From assembly GCA_023014365.1 (NCBI GenBank), contig JAEBUN010000008.1:558001-622000 (forward strand): a stretch of DNA of 64,000 nucleotides. The letters are read 5' to 3'. The stretch is from Lepiota brunneoincarnata. Lineage: Eukaryota; Basidiomycota; Agaricomycetes; Agaricales; Agaricaceae. This document shows positions 50,104-62,718 of the stretch, piece after piece. Made by a program: the position numbers and the translations under genes. Numbering within the stretch: position 1 is the first letter of the stretch; every line of letters starts with the position of its first letter. Below the pieces are notes generated by a model. That model saw only the letters and a list, made by a program, of their open reading frames with translations, searched no databases and had not been told where the DNA came from.

Positions 50104-50795
50104 ATGGTGCTCCAAGTTTCTCCGCTCGAGTGGATTTTTGACGATGCCCGGTACGTGGCCAAAAAGCCCACTGCGATTACAGATTCATACAACAAATAGC
50201 AGCGAAACGTGCAGCTGAAGGAACGGAACGACCTGCTCGTCCTTCCAAGGTATCGAAACCGCTGGACTCTAACAATCATAACAACGGGAGTTCTAGATCA
50301 AAGAAAGCTGCGAAGGTTCGTTAGGACAATTTCCGCAGAGGGGGCCTCTTCTCATTAACGATGACAGGCTGCAGTACCGGCCTCGGCTTTCAACAAGGAG
50401 GCACTCCCCCTCCATGTCAACATTACTCATACACCGCCAAAGATCCCGGAAGACGATAAAGAACCTGCGGTGCCGGACGACGTGGGTTTCATCGGGACTC
50501 TTACGCTTGTCCCAAGCAAATTTTCAACTGGTAGTTATGGTTGGAAAGGTAACAAGAAGATCACGGTGGAGCTCTTAGGCGCTCAAGGGGAAGAGAAGAC
50601 CAAAGTTGAGGTTATGCTCTCGTGGGTTATCCGGAAGCTTTTGGCAGCACCGGTTGGTGACTAGATAATCTGATCAGAGTCAATGCGACGGTCATCGGCA
50701 GCAAGCATGCAACGGAGGAAACTGGCGAGGGGCCCAGCGATGCAGAGGGTGGTGGTGCCGGAGGATATGAAAGTGACAACGAAGGAACAAAGTAG
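50104..50795 (+). CDS. Conserved fungal hypothetical protein
   Basis: Begins MVLQVSPLEWIFDDAR. A short intron (GTACGT...TTACAG) joins to FIQQIAAKRAAEGTERPARP, a Ser/Lys/Asn-rich linker, AAVPASAFNKEALPLHVNIT, then a likely beta domain VGFIGTLTLVPSKFSTGSYG, WKGNKKITVELLG, EKTKVEVMLS. After an intron it ends INATVIGSKHATEETGEG...ESDNEGTK at 50795. About 175 residues with a basic linker and an acidic end. No signal peptide and no family I can name. Confidence 0.55.
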
Positions 50796-51824
50796 TGGTT
50801 GAAACAGTCTTGTATTCAAATGGGATTCTTGCTTTTTCTTGGTCCCTGTGCCGTCGTGCGACTGTTATGCTGATGTCCCAGGCTTGCTCAGCGACTGAAC
50901 GCAAACTCACTCCACTACAGAGGAAAAAAAAAAAGTGCCCATGATATTGCATTCATTCGTCCAGGCGAATGATGTGCTGGAACTCGGAGGTACAGTCGAA
51001 TGGCTCATGCTGCATAAAGTTGGAATGGGGGTTCAGCAGTTCATTGTTTGTGGCACATATGACTAGCCTGAGCGTGGTGCCCCTAACCAACCCATCCGGC
51101 CCCCCATTTCAAACAGATGCAAAGCTGCCCCATTTTTACTGCACAATGCTGCCCTGTCTGCGTCCCAGAGAAATCATCAGTTTTTTCATTTTCTCCATCG
51201 TGTGGCTATAGAATGCAGAATAAGAGCATTGGCTTCCGTTTGCACTCGATGCAGTCAACAGCAGTGGTAAACTCCCCCCATTTCTACCCTCGTCATGTGA
51301 TATCATCACTATGCTCCCTCTTACCGTGGCAGTCGTGTTATCGCGAAGAGCACAGGCGAAAACTGATCCCAAAAATCTCCTTCATGCGGTCCTCTCTTGC
51401 GCCCGGTTCCGCACTCCTGCTATCTGATTGCTCATGCACTAATGTTCACTCCCCATACTGCACGCGATCACACACACACACACACACACACATCTTTGGG
51501 CCATCATACATCAACATTCCCAGTCTACAACGTAGCTTCGGCGCCCGTACATGACGCATGATAGAAGAACGGAATCAGCTGTGCATCAGATCTGATGAGG
51601 CTCCCACTGCGACAGTTGAGCCATGACCATATATGCCGTTCCCGGCCCTACTACTCGAAGTTTCACATGTAAGGCTAGTAAGGATGTGGTGCCGCATGTA
51701 ATGGAAGGAGAAATAGAAAGTACATGGACGTCGCACGAAAAACTGGGTCCATGTCCATTGGTCTCAATTCCACAACACACCTAACCTATAAGAGCTGGGA
51801 AGAAGGGTCTGGCAACTCGCAATC
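50796..51824. other. Promoter-side gap before the GH3 gene
   Basis: About 1 kb, mostly non-coding, containing a CA microsatellite (51469-51492) and a TATAAG element at 51787-51792, 33 bp upstream of the GH3 ATG. Confidence 0.5.
51469..51492. repeat. (CA)12 microsatellite
   Basis: Twelve uninterrupted CA units in non-coding DNA upstream of the GH3 gene. Confidence 0.9.
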
Positions 51825-54800
51825 ATGCGTTTCAACGCACTCATCTTCCTCGCAGCTCTCAGCTCAAGCCATGCCCAATTCACCCCACGTGAGTCCACCG
51901 GCCTATCTGCAGCACCTTTATAAGAACACGGCATCACTAGGAACCTGGGATGACGCTTATGCACTGGCAAACGCCACTGTTGCACAGTTAACTCTGGACG
52001 AGAAAATAGGAATCGTCAGAGGTACAGGCCAACTCAATTCCGATCGTGCGTCGTCCTCTCTATATTGCTACTTCCATAATCCTTTGACATGACGCGGCCC
52101 CAAGGTCGGTGTGTTGGAGATACCCATCCTGTCCCTCGTCTCGGAATTCCCTCGTTTTGCTTTAATGACGGACCTGCTGGGCTTCGCTTATCAAAGAATG
52201 TCACCGGTTTTCCTTCTGGCATTAATACGGCTTCGACGTTCAGTCGCAGGCTAATGCGCGCAAGGGGAAAGGCAATGGGAGAGGAGTTTAGAGGGAAAGG
52301 AGTGCAGTGAGTGCGATTTCTGGTACCATCCAGGAATAGCTTACCGTACAAATGACAGCGTTTTTTTGGGCCCGGCCATGGATATCGTAGGCATTGCTTT
52401 CATGCGCCTATAACAGGATTCATTCCATTCATCCTTCTTCGCAGATGAGGAACCCAAAGGCAGGACGTGCTTGGGAGAGGTACGGCACATCTTCAGCTCC
52501 CCCGCAACAGATTTTGTGATAACTGGGCCCTGACCTATTAGCTTTGGTCCCGATCCGTACCTTAACGGAGAAGGGGCCTTTGAGACCATCGTCGGGGTGC
52601 AAGGCGTCGGTGTTCAAGCCTGTGCTAAACACTTGATCGCAAATAATCAAGAGCACTGGAGGTACGGGCTATCGGCGAACCTGGACGACAGGACAATGCA
52701 CGAGATTTATTGGTACCCGTTCCTGAGGAGCATTGAGGTGCGTCGAAGCTACCTGATACGATGGGGTCATACTGAGTATGGTCCTACATTGAGGCTGATG
52801 TGTCTTCGGTTATGTGCGCATATAATCGTCTCAACGATACTTCGTCCTGTCATCATGCGGGACTGTTGGGACCTCACGGTCTGTTACAGCAGAATGGATT
52901 TAAAGGCATGGACAATGCATGAATACGCAGACCTCTGAATTGAAACGTGTCTAGGCTATGTCGTTAGTGACTGGGGCGCAACGCATGATACGGCAACAGA
53001 AAACGCTAATGCTGGGCTCGATATGGAGCAACCGGGTGACTGGATCCTGATCGGTGAGTTTTCGCACCCGAACTCCATGGAAGGACTCTTCTCAATCGCA
53101 GGTAAACCAGGTGGTGGCGTTTATCTTAATCTCATAGGGGCCGTCAATGAGGGTTCTGTTAGCATGGCTGTACGAGCCTTTTCGTTGACGCTTACCACGT
53201 TAGACTCATAGTAAGGGTAGCGGCTCAACCAGATGGTATCCCGTATCCTCGCATCGTGGTATCACTTGGGACAGGACTCCGTAAGTTGCGCACCCACACG
53301 GCTTCTCGCCCAACGCCTTACATAATGGTTCAGGGCTATCCTCCGGTGAACTTCGACTCCCAGAAGCCTGATGGATCAGGTCCTCGCAACCTACGTGTCA
53401 ACGTTCGCACGGCAGAGCATACAGCTCTTGTTCGCGAAATCGGTTCAGCATCCACAGGTCCTGCTAAAGAACAAACGAACGACGACAGACGGGACACCAA
53501 CCGGGAGCACTATTCGTGGACTGCCTCTCGACAAGTCAAGGACCAAGACGATTGCAATTGTTGGGCAGGACGCGAAGATGCCAAATAAGAACTGTGGCGA
53601 TCTTAATGAATGTAATGATGGAACGATGTCCATCGGGTTGGTCCATACGCATCTCGTCAAAATAGATCGCTGATCGAATACGTAGATGGGGGTCCGGGTC
53701 GAATTCATTAGAGTTCATCGTGCCACCGATTGATGCTATTACTTCGTTTGTGGGTTCTTCGGCGACTATCACCACCTCTCTGTCGAATGATTTGGACGAC
53801 GGGGTCAACGCTGCACGAGGCAAGGATGTGTGCCTTGTCCTCACTAATGCGTAAGACGCCTCATTGCTAAAAACTCATGGTTCGAGTGCTGAATCATCTC
53901 CGCTCGCCGCTTTTAGCATGAGTGGTGAGCTTGGGTTCTACGACATCGTTGTCGGCAACCAGGGAGACAGGAACGACCTCGCTCTCTGGTTCAAGGGCGG
54001 CAGTTTGGTGAGGCGTTATTCGTCCTTTATGCCTAGGGCGCAGCCAACAGCACACTTTATTGCAGACTGAGCGTGTCGCGAGTGTTTGTAGCAACACAAT
54101 CGCCATTGTTCACTCTGTCGGACCCGTTAGTTTCAGCTGGAGCAATCATCCTAATATAACTGGTATCCTATACGCCGGTGCCCCGGGAGAGCAGACAGGA
54201 CCCTCTCTCGTAGACGTGCTCTATGGATTGTATAATCCGAGTGGGAGGCTGCCTTTTAGTATCGCTGATGTGGGTCCTACTTCGGTCAATGTTTCATCTC
54301 GCAGTATCTGATTTACGGTTCAGAGTGAGGGCGACTACGCCACCAGCATTGTTTACGTTAGCAATGGTTTTCCTGACGTACGTACTCTTTTGTGCCAGGT
54401 GATACTTAATTCCGACCTCTCTTTCGTAGATCAACTACACAGAGAAGCTTTTACTCGACTACAGGTACATGGATGTTCACAACATTGTTCCCCGTTTCGA
54501 ATTCGGGTTTGGGTTATCCTATACGACCTTCTCGTACTCTTCTCTTTCCATCTCGAACTCTGGCACCTCCAAGGTTGTATCTTTCACCGTTACCAACACA
54601 GGTGCATTTGTGGGAACAGAGAAACCTCAACTGTACCTCGGATATCCTGCCAGTGCTGGCGAACCACCAAAGGTCTTGCGAGGATTCGAAGAAGTCGTTT
54701 TAGGAAGTGAGGGCTAGCTCAACTGTGCGAATGACTTTGAGCCAGAGAGACTTGAGGTATATTTGGCTTTTGCTGCATTTGGGAGGTGTTCACTTCTGAC

Positions 54801-54918
54801 ATTTATTGATTGAAGCATCTGGGATACCCCGAGCCAGTCTTATGTACGGCCTACTGGTACCTTTACCGTTTATGTTGGGGCGTCGATCAAAGATATTAGG
54901 TTGACGGGTACATTTTGA
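51825..54918 (+). CDS. Secreted GH3 beta-glucosidase
   Basis: Releases glucose from cello-oligosaccharides. MRFNALIFLAALSSSHAQF is a signal peptide. The GH3 N-domain runs LGTWDDAYALANATVAQLTL, PVPRLGIPSFCFNDGPAGLR, FPSGINTASTF, GPAMDI, MRNPKAGRAWE, SFGPDPYLNGEGAFETIVGV, QACAKHLIANNQEHWR, ending at the nucleophile motif GYVVSDWGATHDT. The second domain has LASWYHLGQDSGYPPVNFDS, TIAIVGQDAKM and RNDLALWFKGGSL; a C-terminal fibronectin-like domain includes RFEFGFGLSYTTFSYSSLSI and ends SIKDIRLTGTF. At least twelve introns, one apparently GC-AG (52906-52954). One-base insertions near 53456 (AST/VLLKN) and at 54715 (a TAG just after GSEG) break the frame. About 800 residues if repaired. Confidence 0.87.
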
Positions 54919-54959
54919 CCCTACTCAATAAAATGGTATTTGATTCCGTATAAACCATA

Positions 54960-56965
54960 ACGCCACACAGTCTGTTATCCGAAGACTGTCGCCAACACCC
55001 CCTTCCAACGTGAGACAAGAATGCCATCACCGCTTAACCCCGCATACCATTCCTCTTCCCGTCACGCAACGGTCCTCAAAAACCCCTCTTGCTAAAGTTC
55101 TCCATCGTATCCCTTACCATTTCCTCCATCTTCCTGAACTTGATCCCGAGGATTCTTTCGGTCTTGCTGATATCATACTTTCTCATGTACACTTTCCGTA
55201 TGCCCTCTTGAAGGGGCGTGATGGATCGTAGGGGAGACGGAGGGGGGTTCAACGCATGGACACACTCGACTACAACCTGCATCAGTTGTGCACAACTGTT
55301 ACTCAATCCGAAAACACACCCAAATCTTGCCAAGTGAAATTATCTGGTGTCAAGGTTGCATTAGTCAATGCGACGGTGTCACCAGTGTTGCGGCGGTACG
55401 TACATGCAGATGCCAGAAGCCGTTCGCCGCCGGCTTCCGGTTTTTCCAACGCGAGAATATGGATAAGTGCAACGTCCCTCACGTCAATACAGCCGCTCGA
55501 TGTCTCGAGAAATTGCTTGGGTTTTGGGCTTGGGTTAAGGATGGCATCATGCCACATCTTCGACGAGGCGCTTGAGAGATTTGACATCGTTCCAATCGTT
55601 GAGGAATGGCTGGGAGGATCGCATCCTGAGCACGACGGACCCTGGTGAATGATGCGAGTGGAAATTGTACTCACCCCAAAAACCTAGCATACAGCCAAGT
55701 TAGATTTATGGTGAAGTTGAAGATCCCACTCGGGCTTACATGCGATGGGTTTATGACACAAAGATCCCATCCTATCTCGTTCCTGTGAGTCTCGACAAAG
55801 TCCCAAGCAGCTGAAGACCGAGTTCTCATCGTCTCATATTCCAAGGGGTCAGACTCCAATCGGTTTGCTCACCCCTCTCGGCCAAGACCTTGGACGCATG
55901 GTACTTGCTCATGGAAGGTGCGTCTTTTCCAAGTCTGCGAACACTGTCTACAGCGTCATCATTCCAATCCTTTTCGGTGTACAATCTGGGATTCTGCTCC
56001 GCCCCCCGAATGATCGCACCAGTCGACGAGGTTATGACGACCCTCTGCACAGATTGCCTGCATTCATCTTAAGTATGAGTGTACTATCGAGAGTAGTTTG
56101 GACACAGCACCCGTGAGCCAGACAACTCTGTAGGACACCGACGGTCGCCTGAACGGCCGGTTTCACGATTTCTACTCAATAAAAATCGAGGAAGTCGGCC
56201 ACAAATCGGATGGGATATATATACATACCATCCGGGTGTCCGTCAATTAATTGCACAGGCGATGCGGGGTGTATGACCGCGTCAACGCCTTTAACGGCCT
56301 TCAGTCGAATGCACCCGTCTGGCACCTCTGAATTAGGTTCTCTCCTCAAACCGCATATCTGCAAACACACCTTGCTGACATCTTCCACGCGAACCAGCTC
56401 CAATTTCCCGGACTCTACGTATTCCTCAAAGCGATCCCTTGAGCTGCTTCTCTTTATCCTTGGAACGTACGGTTCCTCGGACTGTGTGGCCTTGTTCTAG
56501 TAGATAATGGATGATCCACATGGCGACATAGCCATTGGCACCTGTGACAAGCACTTTTGCGCTGTTTCCTTCTTTCAGAGCTGGCATGATATCGGGTTGA
56601 GGTTGGGTTGAGGGCCCGATTAGGCTTTGAGCTTTTTAAGCCCCTAGTTCCGGTCATTCATTATAAATAAAAAGACTCTGGGATGGAATGGGATAGTATT
56701 GGATAGGCGGTGGGTTTTTCCGGCTATTCCAGGCTCCCCTCGTGGATACCGTCGGATACTACATGAGGACATGGTTTTCCGCGGGGGTTGTGGCCAAACA
56801 GTGCGCAAAGAACTTGAGTCCCGGGCTGTAAGGACTCGATGGTAATATCATGGCACTATCTAAGCTCCTGATGATGATGGCGGTGATCTGGCCCCGCGGC
56901 GCACGAGAAGTCACTCCCCCCTCGTCCGAGTCGGCGCGTCCACCACTCCCTTCTATCCCACATCC
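54960..56965. repeat. Tandem duplication, unit A
   Basis: Direct repeat of the block at about 57282-59290. It begins near CACAGTCTGTTAT, just after the GH3 stop, spans an SDR gene and about 370 bp of its upstream DNA, and ends near TCCACCACTCCCTT...ATCC. The two units are offset by about 2.3 kb, clearly alike at base level but with many differences, so the duplication is not recent. Confidence 0.75.
55076..56587 (-). pseudogene. NAD(P)-dependent reductase (extended SDR), copy A, frame-disrupted
   Basis: Dihydroflavonol-reductase/cinnamoyl-CoA-reductase-like fold; substrate unknown. Starts MPALKEGNSAKVLVTGANGY (NADP-binding TGxxGYV) at 56587. Later exons read VVITSSTGAI, LGKDAPSMSKYHASKVLAE (YxxxK catalytic pair), AWDFVETHRNEIGWDLCVIN, SSASSKMWHDAI, GCIDVRDVALIHILALEKPE, and the end MENFSKRGF at 55076. 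Relative to copy B it has one extra C near 56436 (ending the first exon in ...KGSL*) and two extra bases near 56300 in the exon for GAFDEAVKG. The 3' half is undamaged here. Either a pseudogene or an assembly-damaged gene. Confidence 0.65.
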
Positions 56966-57281
56966 GATGCGGATTTTATCTTTTCAGGGTTTGGCTTTTA
57001 TTATGTTTTGCTTCTGACATTTATTTATCGTGGAGTGGTCGACTCCAAGGAAGGGAGTTGTTGCGAAAGCTGAATCATGTTTGCTGCTCGTCCCCATCCC
57101 AGTCCTTATGTCCCACGTTTCTTGCCCAAGATTCAGTTAGTCATGCTGATCGGTACTTGATGTTCCCCGAGGTCTCTGTCGTGCGCCGAATTTTCAGCCT
57201 GGACATCTTTCAACACAGAGTTCATGTCCAATATATAAGGGCGAGACAAGTGGATTTCCCACAAGCTTGACCCTCACGCTA
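56966..57281. other. Spacer between the duplicated units
   Basis: About 315 bp separating the tandem units, T-rich, without coding features. Confidence 0.45.
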
Positions 57282-59290
57282 CACAGGCTGTTATTCCAAG
57301 GGTGTCGCTGCCTTGCACCATGAGACATTCACCCATGTACTCCCCAAGTACCTTTCCTCTTCTCGTTACACCACGGTTTTTAAAATCCCCTCCTACTAAA
57401 ATTCTCCATCGTATCCCTCGCCATTTCCTCCATCCTCCTGTACTTAATCCCGAAGATTTTTTGGGCCTTGCCGTTGTCAAACATCTTCGTATACACTTTT
57501 TGTATGCCCTCTTGAAGGGGCGTGATGGATCGTAGGGGAGACGGAGGGGGGTTCAACGCATGGACACACTCGACTACAACCTGCATCAGTTGTGCACAGC
57601 TGTTACTCAATCCAAAAACACACCCAAGTCTTGCCAAGTGAAATCATCTGGTGTCAAGATTGCATTTAGTCAATGCGACGGTATCGCCAGTGTCGCGACG
57701 GTACGTACATGCAGATACCAAGAGTCGTTCGCCGCCGGCTTCCGGTTTTTCCAAGCGCGAGAATATGGATAAGCGCAACGTCCCTCACGTCAATACAACC
57801 GCTCGATGTCTCGAGAAATTGTTTGGGTTTTGGGCTTGGGTCAAGGATGGCATCATGCCACATCTTCGACGAGGTGCTGAGAGATTTGACATCGTTCCAA
57901 TCGTTGAGGAATGGCTAGGGAGGACCGCATCCTGAGTGAGCATGGTCCACAGTGAATGGAGTGAGTAGAAATTGTACCCACCCCGAAAATCTGGCATACA
58001 ACTAAATCAGATTTATAGTATAGTTGAAAGGTCCCACCCGGGCTTACAATCGATGGGAGTATGACACTAAGGTCCCATCCTATATCGTTCCCGTGTGTTT
58101 TCACGAAGTCCCAAGCAGCTGAAGACGCAGTGCTCATCGTGTCATACTCCGAGGATCAGACTCCAATCGATTTGCTTACCCCTCTCGGCCAGGACCTTGG
58201 ACGCATTGTACTTGTCAATCGGGGGTGCATCTTTTCCAAGTCTGTGGATATTGTCTACACAGTCATCATTCCATTCCTTCTCGGTGTACAGTCTAGGGCT
58301 CAGCTCCGTCGCCCGAGCGATGGCGCCAGTCGATGAGGTTATGACGACCCTCTGCACGGATTGCCTGCATTCCTCTTAAGCCTGAGTGTCTATCGAGAGC
58401 AGTTTGGACACACCCATGAGCCAGACAACTTTGCAGGACACCGACGGTCGCCTGAACAGCCGGTTTCACGATTTCTATTCAATCAAAAATGAGGATGTTG
58501 GTCATAAATTGGATGGGATATATGTACCATCTGGGTGTCCGTCAATCAATTGCACAGGCGATGCGGTGTGTATGACCGCGTCAACGCCTTTAACGGCCTC
58601 GTCGAATGCACCCGCCTGGCACCCCTGAATTAGGTTCTCCCTCAAACCGCATATCTGCAAGCACACCTTGCTGACATCTTCCACGCGAACCAGCTCCAAC
58701 TTCCCGGACTCTACGTATTCCCCAAAGCGATCCTTGAGCTGCTTCTCTTTATCCCTGGAGCGTACGGTTCCTCGGACTGTGTGGCCTTGTTCTAGTAGAT
58801 AATGGATGATCCACATGGCGACATAGCCATTGGCACCTGTGACGAGCACTTTTGCGCTGCTTCCTTCTTTCAGAGCTGGCATGATATCGGGTTGAGGTTG
58901 GGAAGAAGGCCCGACCAGGCTACCAGTGTTGTAAACTCCCGGCTTCAGGTCGTCCCTAGTGATTGAAAGGCTCCTCAGGCCAGAGGTAGCGCGGGATAGC
59001 GATCAATCTAGTGTTGCCGGAACATTGGATAGGCAGTGGGATCGCCAGCTATTCCAGGATCCTTCGTGGATACAGTCGTATACTACATGGAGACACAGTT
59101 TTCCGCGAGGGTCATGGCCAAGGGGCGCGTACAAAAGGGTCCTTGGCGGATCCAGTGCGATGGGTAGACGGGATTCACTCAATACCAGTATCTAAGCTCC
59201 AGCTTTCCTGGGCGCGAGAAGGCACTGCCCTCTTGTCTGAATCAGTGCGTCCACCACTCCCTTGTATCCTCTCTTGTATCCCGCATCCAT
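57282..59290. repeat. Tandem duplication, unit B
   Basis: Second copy of the block at 54960-56965. A shared stretch of more than 60 identical bases (for example around 57510-57590 versus 55206-55286) shows common origin. The unit includes the SDR gene and its upstream flank. Confidence 0.75.
57380..58882 (-). pseudogene. NAD(P)-dependent reductase (extended SDR), copy B, frame-disrupted
   Basis: Paralogue of copy A. The 5' half is open: MPALKEGSSAKVLVTGANGY, RDKEKQLKDRFGEYVESGKL, then a 51-bp intron to AGAFDEAVKGVDAVIHTASP. Middle exons read VVITSSTGAIARATELSPRL, LGKDAPPIDKYNASKVLAE and AWDFVKTHGNDIGWDLSVI. At 57876-57880 one base is missing relative to copy A (TGCTG against CGCTTG on the plus strand). 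The frame for MSNLS...KMWHDAI is therefore lost and a stop follows soon. The last exon again reads MEEMARDTMENFSRRGF. Damage is in a different half from copy A, so each copy is intact where the other is broken. Confidence 0.65.
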
Positions 59291-59824
59291 GAGTCGTGTA
59301 CTACCATCAGAAAATCAAATTGAACCTGATAGTGCGAAGTTATCATGCCCTGTCCGTAGCCGTTATTCAATCGGTGTCGTCCGTTATTTGAAAAAAGGTG
59401 GTGGTAGGTGTTGGGCTGGTGGACCACGTATAGTTTGGGGGAGGGTGCTATGGAGATCCTGAGGAGGGCTAGTAAGATTTCGCAAGGGGAGGTTTCAGAG
59501 CGGGCGTGGGCTAGCGCTCCTTGTTCCTAGGTAGCAGCTACCACTGTCTCATTTGAAACATTGAGAACAGATCCAGAGATGGATTACCCCCCTTTTTCAT
59601 GCGGATAGGGCTTATCTTGCCAGGGTTTACTTCACAACATCCCATACCGCAGGGTATTTGTTTTGGTTGGTAATATCCTCCTTTCTTGGTGGGTATTGTC
59701 ACCTCAGCTGGATTAAATGATAGTGATGTACATTTAAGCAGTGGACCAGGTGTGCTAAATTACGTATGAAATACATGCATGAAGAGCAGAACGAAAAGAG
59801 TAAAATAACAAAAAAAACAATCCT
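59291..59824. other. Gap between the SDR duplication and ITFG1
   Basis: About 530 bp with no supported gene. It should contain the ITFG1 3' untranslated region. Confidence 0.5.
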
Positions 59825-62482
59825 CTATAAAGCATCAAAGTTGATGTGGTGTGACGCACGTCTCCTCTCCAACTCATCCTCTCTCTGAGATACTCAGATC
59901 AGAAAACCATTCAGACCCAAAGAAACAAATATGGAGACTCACTTTCTCACTCATATGCAACACAAACACAATAACCGCCAACAGGAACATACCCACCACG
60001 ACCGTCAACGTAACCCACGGAATCCACTCCCCAGGCCTCAAGAAGAGCTCGCGCTTCCAGCCATCTCCATCATTACTCGGCGGTAGGATTACCACACGTG
60101 AGTTTGGTATCACGCCCTCCATGTTGATGTAGTGATTCGGAGTGTGTAATGTCGTTCCGACGAAGAGATTCTCGATGTAGTTGTTCGTGCGCCCGAGGCC
60201 GAAGAAAGAATAGGGTGTTTGAAGGGCGTGGTAAGATGTCTGTGGGAGTTGACCAACTGTTCGAGGTATTTGTGAGCAGGGTAAGGTTGGATAGGTATTA
60301 TGAGGAACTGACCTTTGGGCGGCTGAACGGTGACCGGAAGTATCGAAGACGGTGTACTTGTAGGATGCACCAGAGTAGCTAACACCAAAGGGCTGAGAAG
60401 GGATCAGTATCAAGTCAGGTGGTTAAGGGGAGACCTCGTACACGATAGCGCTCCGATCCGTTGGGAGAGTAACACCATCCATTATCACAAGCTCCATTTA
60501 AGACTAAGAATTTACTACCATGAACCACTGAGCACAAGGCTTGAAGTGATGGGAAACGTACCAATAGCCTTAAGGAAGAATGCGTCGTAGTAGAAGTTGT
60601 TCTGGATGAACAAGAAGTTTCCGGAACCCCCTGAGCCCGTCCTTTGCACTAGAATATCGAGGGTGCCCTAGAATGCGAGTACTTTTAGTGCTTCAGAATA
60701 TATTATGAAACACTAGACCCACGTCCTCATCCATGTCTAAAATGAGACCGCCCTCGCATCCTTCACCGATTCCAAAACCTTTGTACCGGTATTAGCAACC
60801 TTCCACCCTCTTTTCCCTGATCCATCGGCTTTGCAACCAGCAACACCCTGCGCACAAGGAACGGAGTATACGAGGTGCGGTATACGATCGCCTCCTGACG
60901 CCAATATTGCCAAAAAATCAGGGAAACCATCAAGATTGGCATCTCCAAGTCTTAGAGGGAGAGGAATTGGAGGGTCATGAGTGGTGTCCATGACAAGGAG
61001 CGATGAGTGATCGGAGAAAAGAGATGATATGGGGAAACGGACGAAACCCTGATGCCCTCTCAGCGCCCAGGTGCAATAGGGAGGCAAAGTGGGACTTACA
61101 TTGTTGTCGTGGCTGTCTTGAAAATCGAACTTGAAATTGTCATCTGCCGTACATAAATCATTGGGTGGTCTGCAAACTTGGACGCCCTTCTTCAACCCTG
61201 AATCGGTGGCTGATGAACAGAGACCAAGTTGTTGGTTATAGGCGATGTTGATATAGCAGTCGGAGCCCACTCCCGTTGATGCTGACACGCTTGAACATGT
61301 TGTAAAGATCATATCAATGGTACCATCCCTATCTATGAAATTGTGAATTGTAGCACTGACAACGAGGTTGAAAGGGACCTTACCGATGTCGGCAAACGAA
61401 ATGGTTTGTGTCCCAGTGGGTAAGGGGCCTTGCCTGGCTAGCTTGAAACCTTGAGATTTCTTGTTCAACCAAATCTGATACGACTTTTCTCCACGTCCTT
61501 CGTCGCACACGAGCAAAACATCTACAAGTGTGGTATTTCAGTTCCTGTCCCCCCGAATATTACGAGTGAACACACCAGCCAAGCAGTCTCCATTTAGGTC
61601 CACGACAGCATTGCTGTGCGGGTTGGCAATGGTACATTGAGAGCCTACGAAGTGAGAATCTTGTCTATTGAAGGAGAGGTCGGCCAAGCACACACATGAA
61701 GAACAGGGAAACTCCTACAGCTCAAACAGGGTCGAGTCTGGGCTTGACGAATTCCAGACATTCTGCCACACTTGAAGGCTTGCTGCCTCCATCAGATGTC
61801 GAACCAAGCATATCGATTTTGAGGTCACCGTCGACGTCGAGCGGTATAGGTTGTGCTGGGGCTGACGACTGAACGTTAATCGGATGCGCTGTATCTTTGA
61901 CAGGACGTTCAGCTAACTCGCAAGACTTGTGTTGGTCTGGTACACACCGAACCCGTCGCCAGGTATTGACGGATAAACATGCAAGTCGATCTCATTCCTG
62001 TTGTGACTCTGGCTCATCACCAGCAGATCTAGCTTCCCCGAATGCGTAAAATCACCAGGAACAACATTGAGAACATTCGAGGGATGTTTGAAGCGAATTC
62101 CTTCTTGGAATGTGAACGTCTCTGCAGTTCTCTCAGAATTCGTTTCTTTCAAGAAACATGGTCCTCACCGTGGTTCCAATAGTGAACCGAGAGCGTTTGT
62201 TGGTCCTTAGCAAGAGCAAGCACATCCAACCTGTGCTCAAGTCGATCCATGTAACTTCTCTTATAATAAGCTCAACACGTACGATTGATCTCCATTGAAA
62301 TCACCAAACGCAACGACCCTCATATCTCTCGTCAACCCTAGTGACCCAGCATTTACCAAAGCACTCCCCGTGAACCGTTTCGGTGGAAATGGCCATATAG
62401 CCGCTCCGGGCGAGAATAAACTTGTCGTGACAATACACGAAAGTATTAAGGCCTTCCATCGGCCTGTGGATAAAAGGAGCAT
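59825..62482 (-). CDS. ITFG1: FG-GAP repeat membrane protein (ITFG1/TIP homologue)
   Basis: Type I membrane protein of the T-cell immunomodulatory protein family, conserved from fungi to animals; in fungi the role is unclear. Start MLLLSTGRWKALILSCIVTT at 62482 is a signal peptide. FG-GAP/EF-hand-like repeats follow: VVAFGDFNGDQ, LDVLALAKDQQTLSVHYW, VVPGDFTHSGKLDLLVMSQS, PIPLDVDGDLKIDMLG, AVVDLNGDCLAG, RLGDANLDGFPDFLAILA and FLDMDEDGTLDILVQR. Near the end YSFFGLGRTNNYIENLFVG leads to a membrane span WIPWVTLTVVVGMFLLAVIV and a short tail ASHHINFDAL, matching the family's '...HFDAM' end. One extra base at about 61778 separates SDGGSK from LQVWQNVWN. About 620 residues if repaired. Confidence 0.85.
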
Positions 62483-62718
62483 ATCTGCAGACCAGGCAGA
62501 CAGCAGGAAAAGAGGTGTGGAGTGTCGATAGAGGCAAGCCACTGGCACAAGCGCGCTGTACTCATTGTCCGTCTATGATTATTTGACCTTGTTTGTTATT
62601 GAGGTCAATGGCTTCTCTCGCCTCCACGAGAAAGTTGAATTGCAGATAGTCCAAGATATTAGAATAATCATTCATGCACAAGAAGATACCGATATGGATG
62701 TCCAACACTCAGAAAAAT

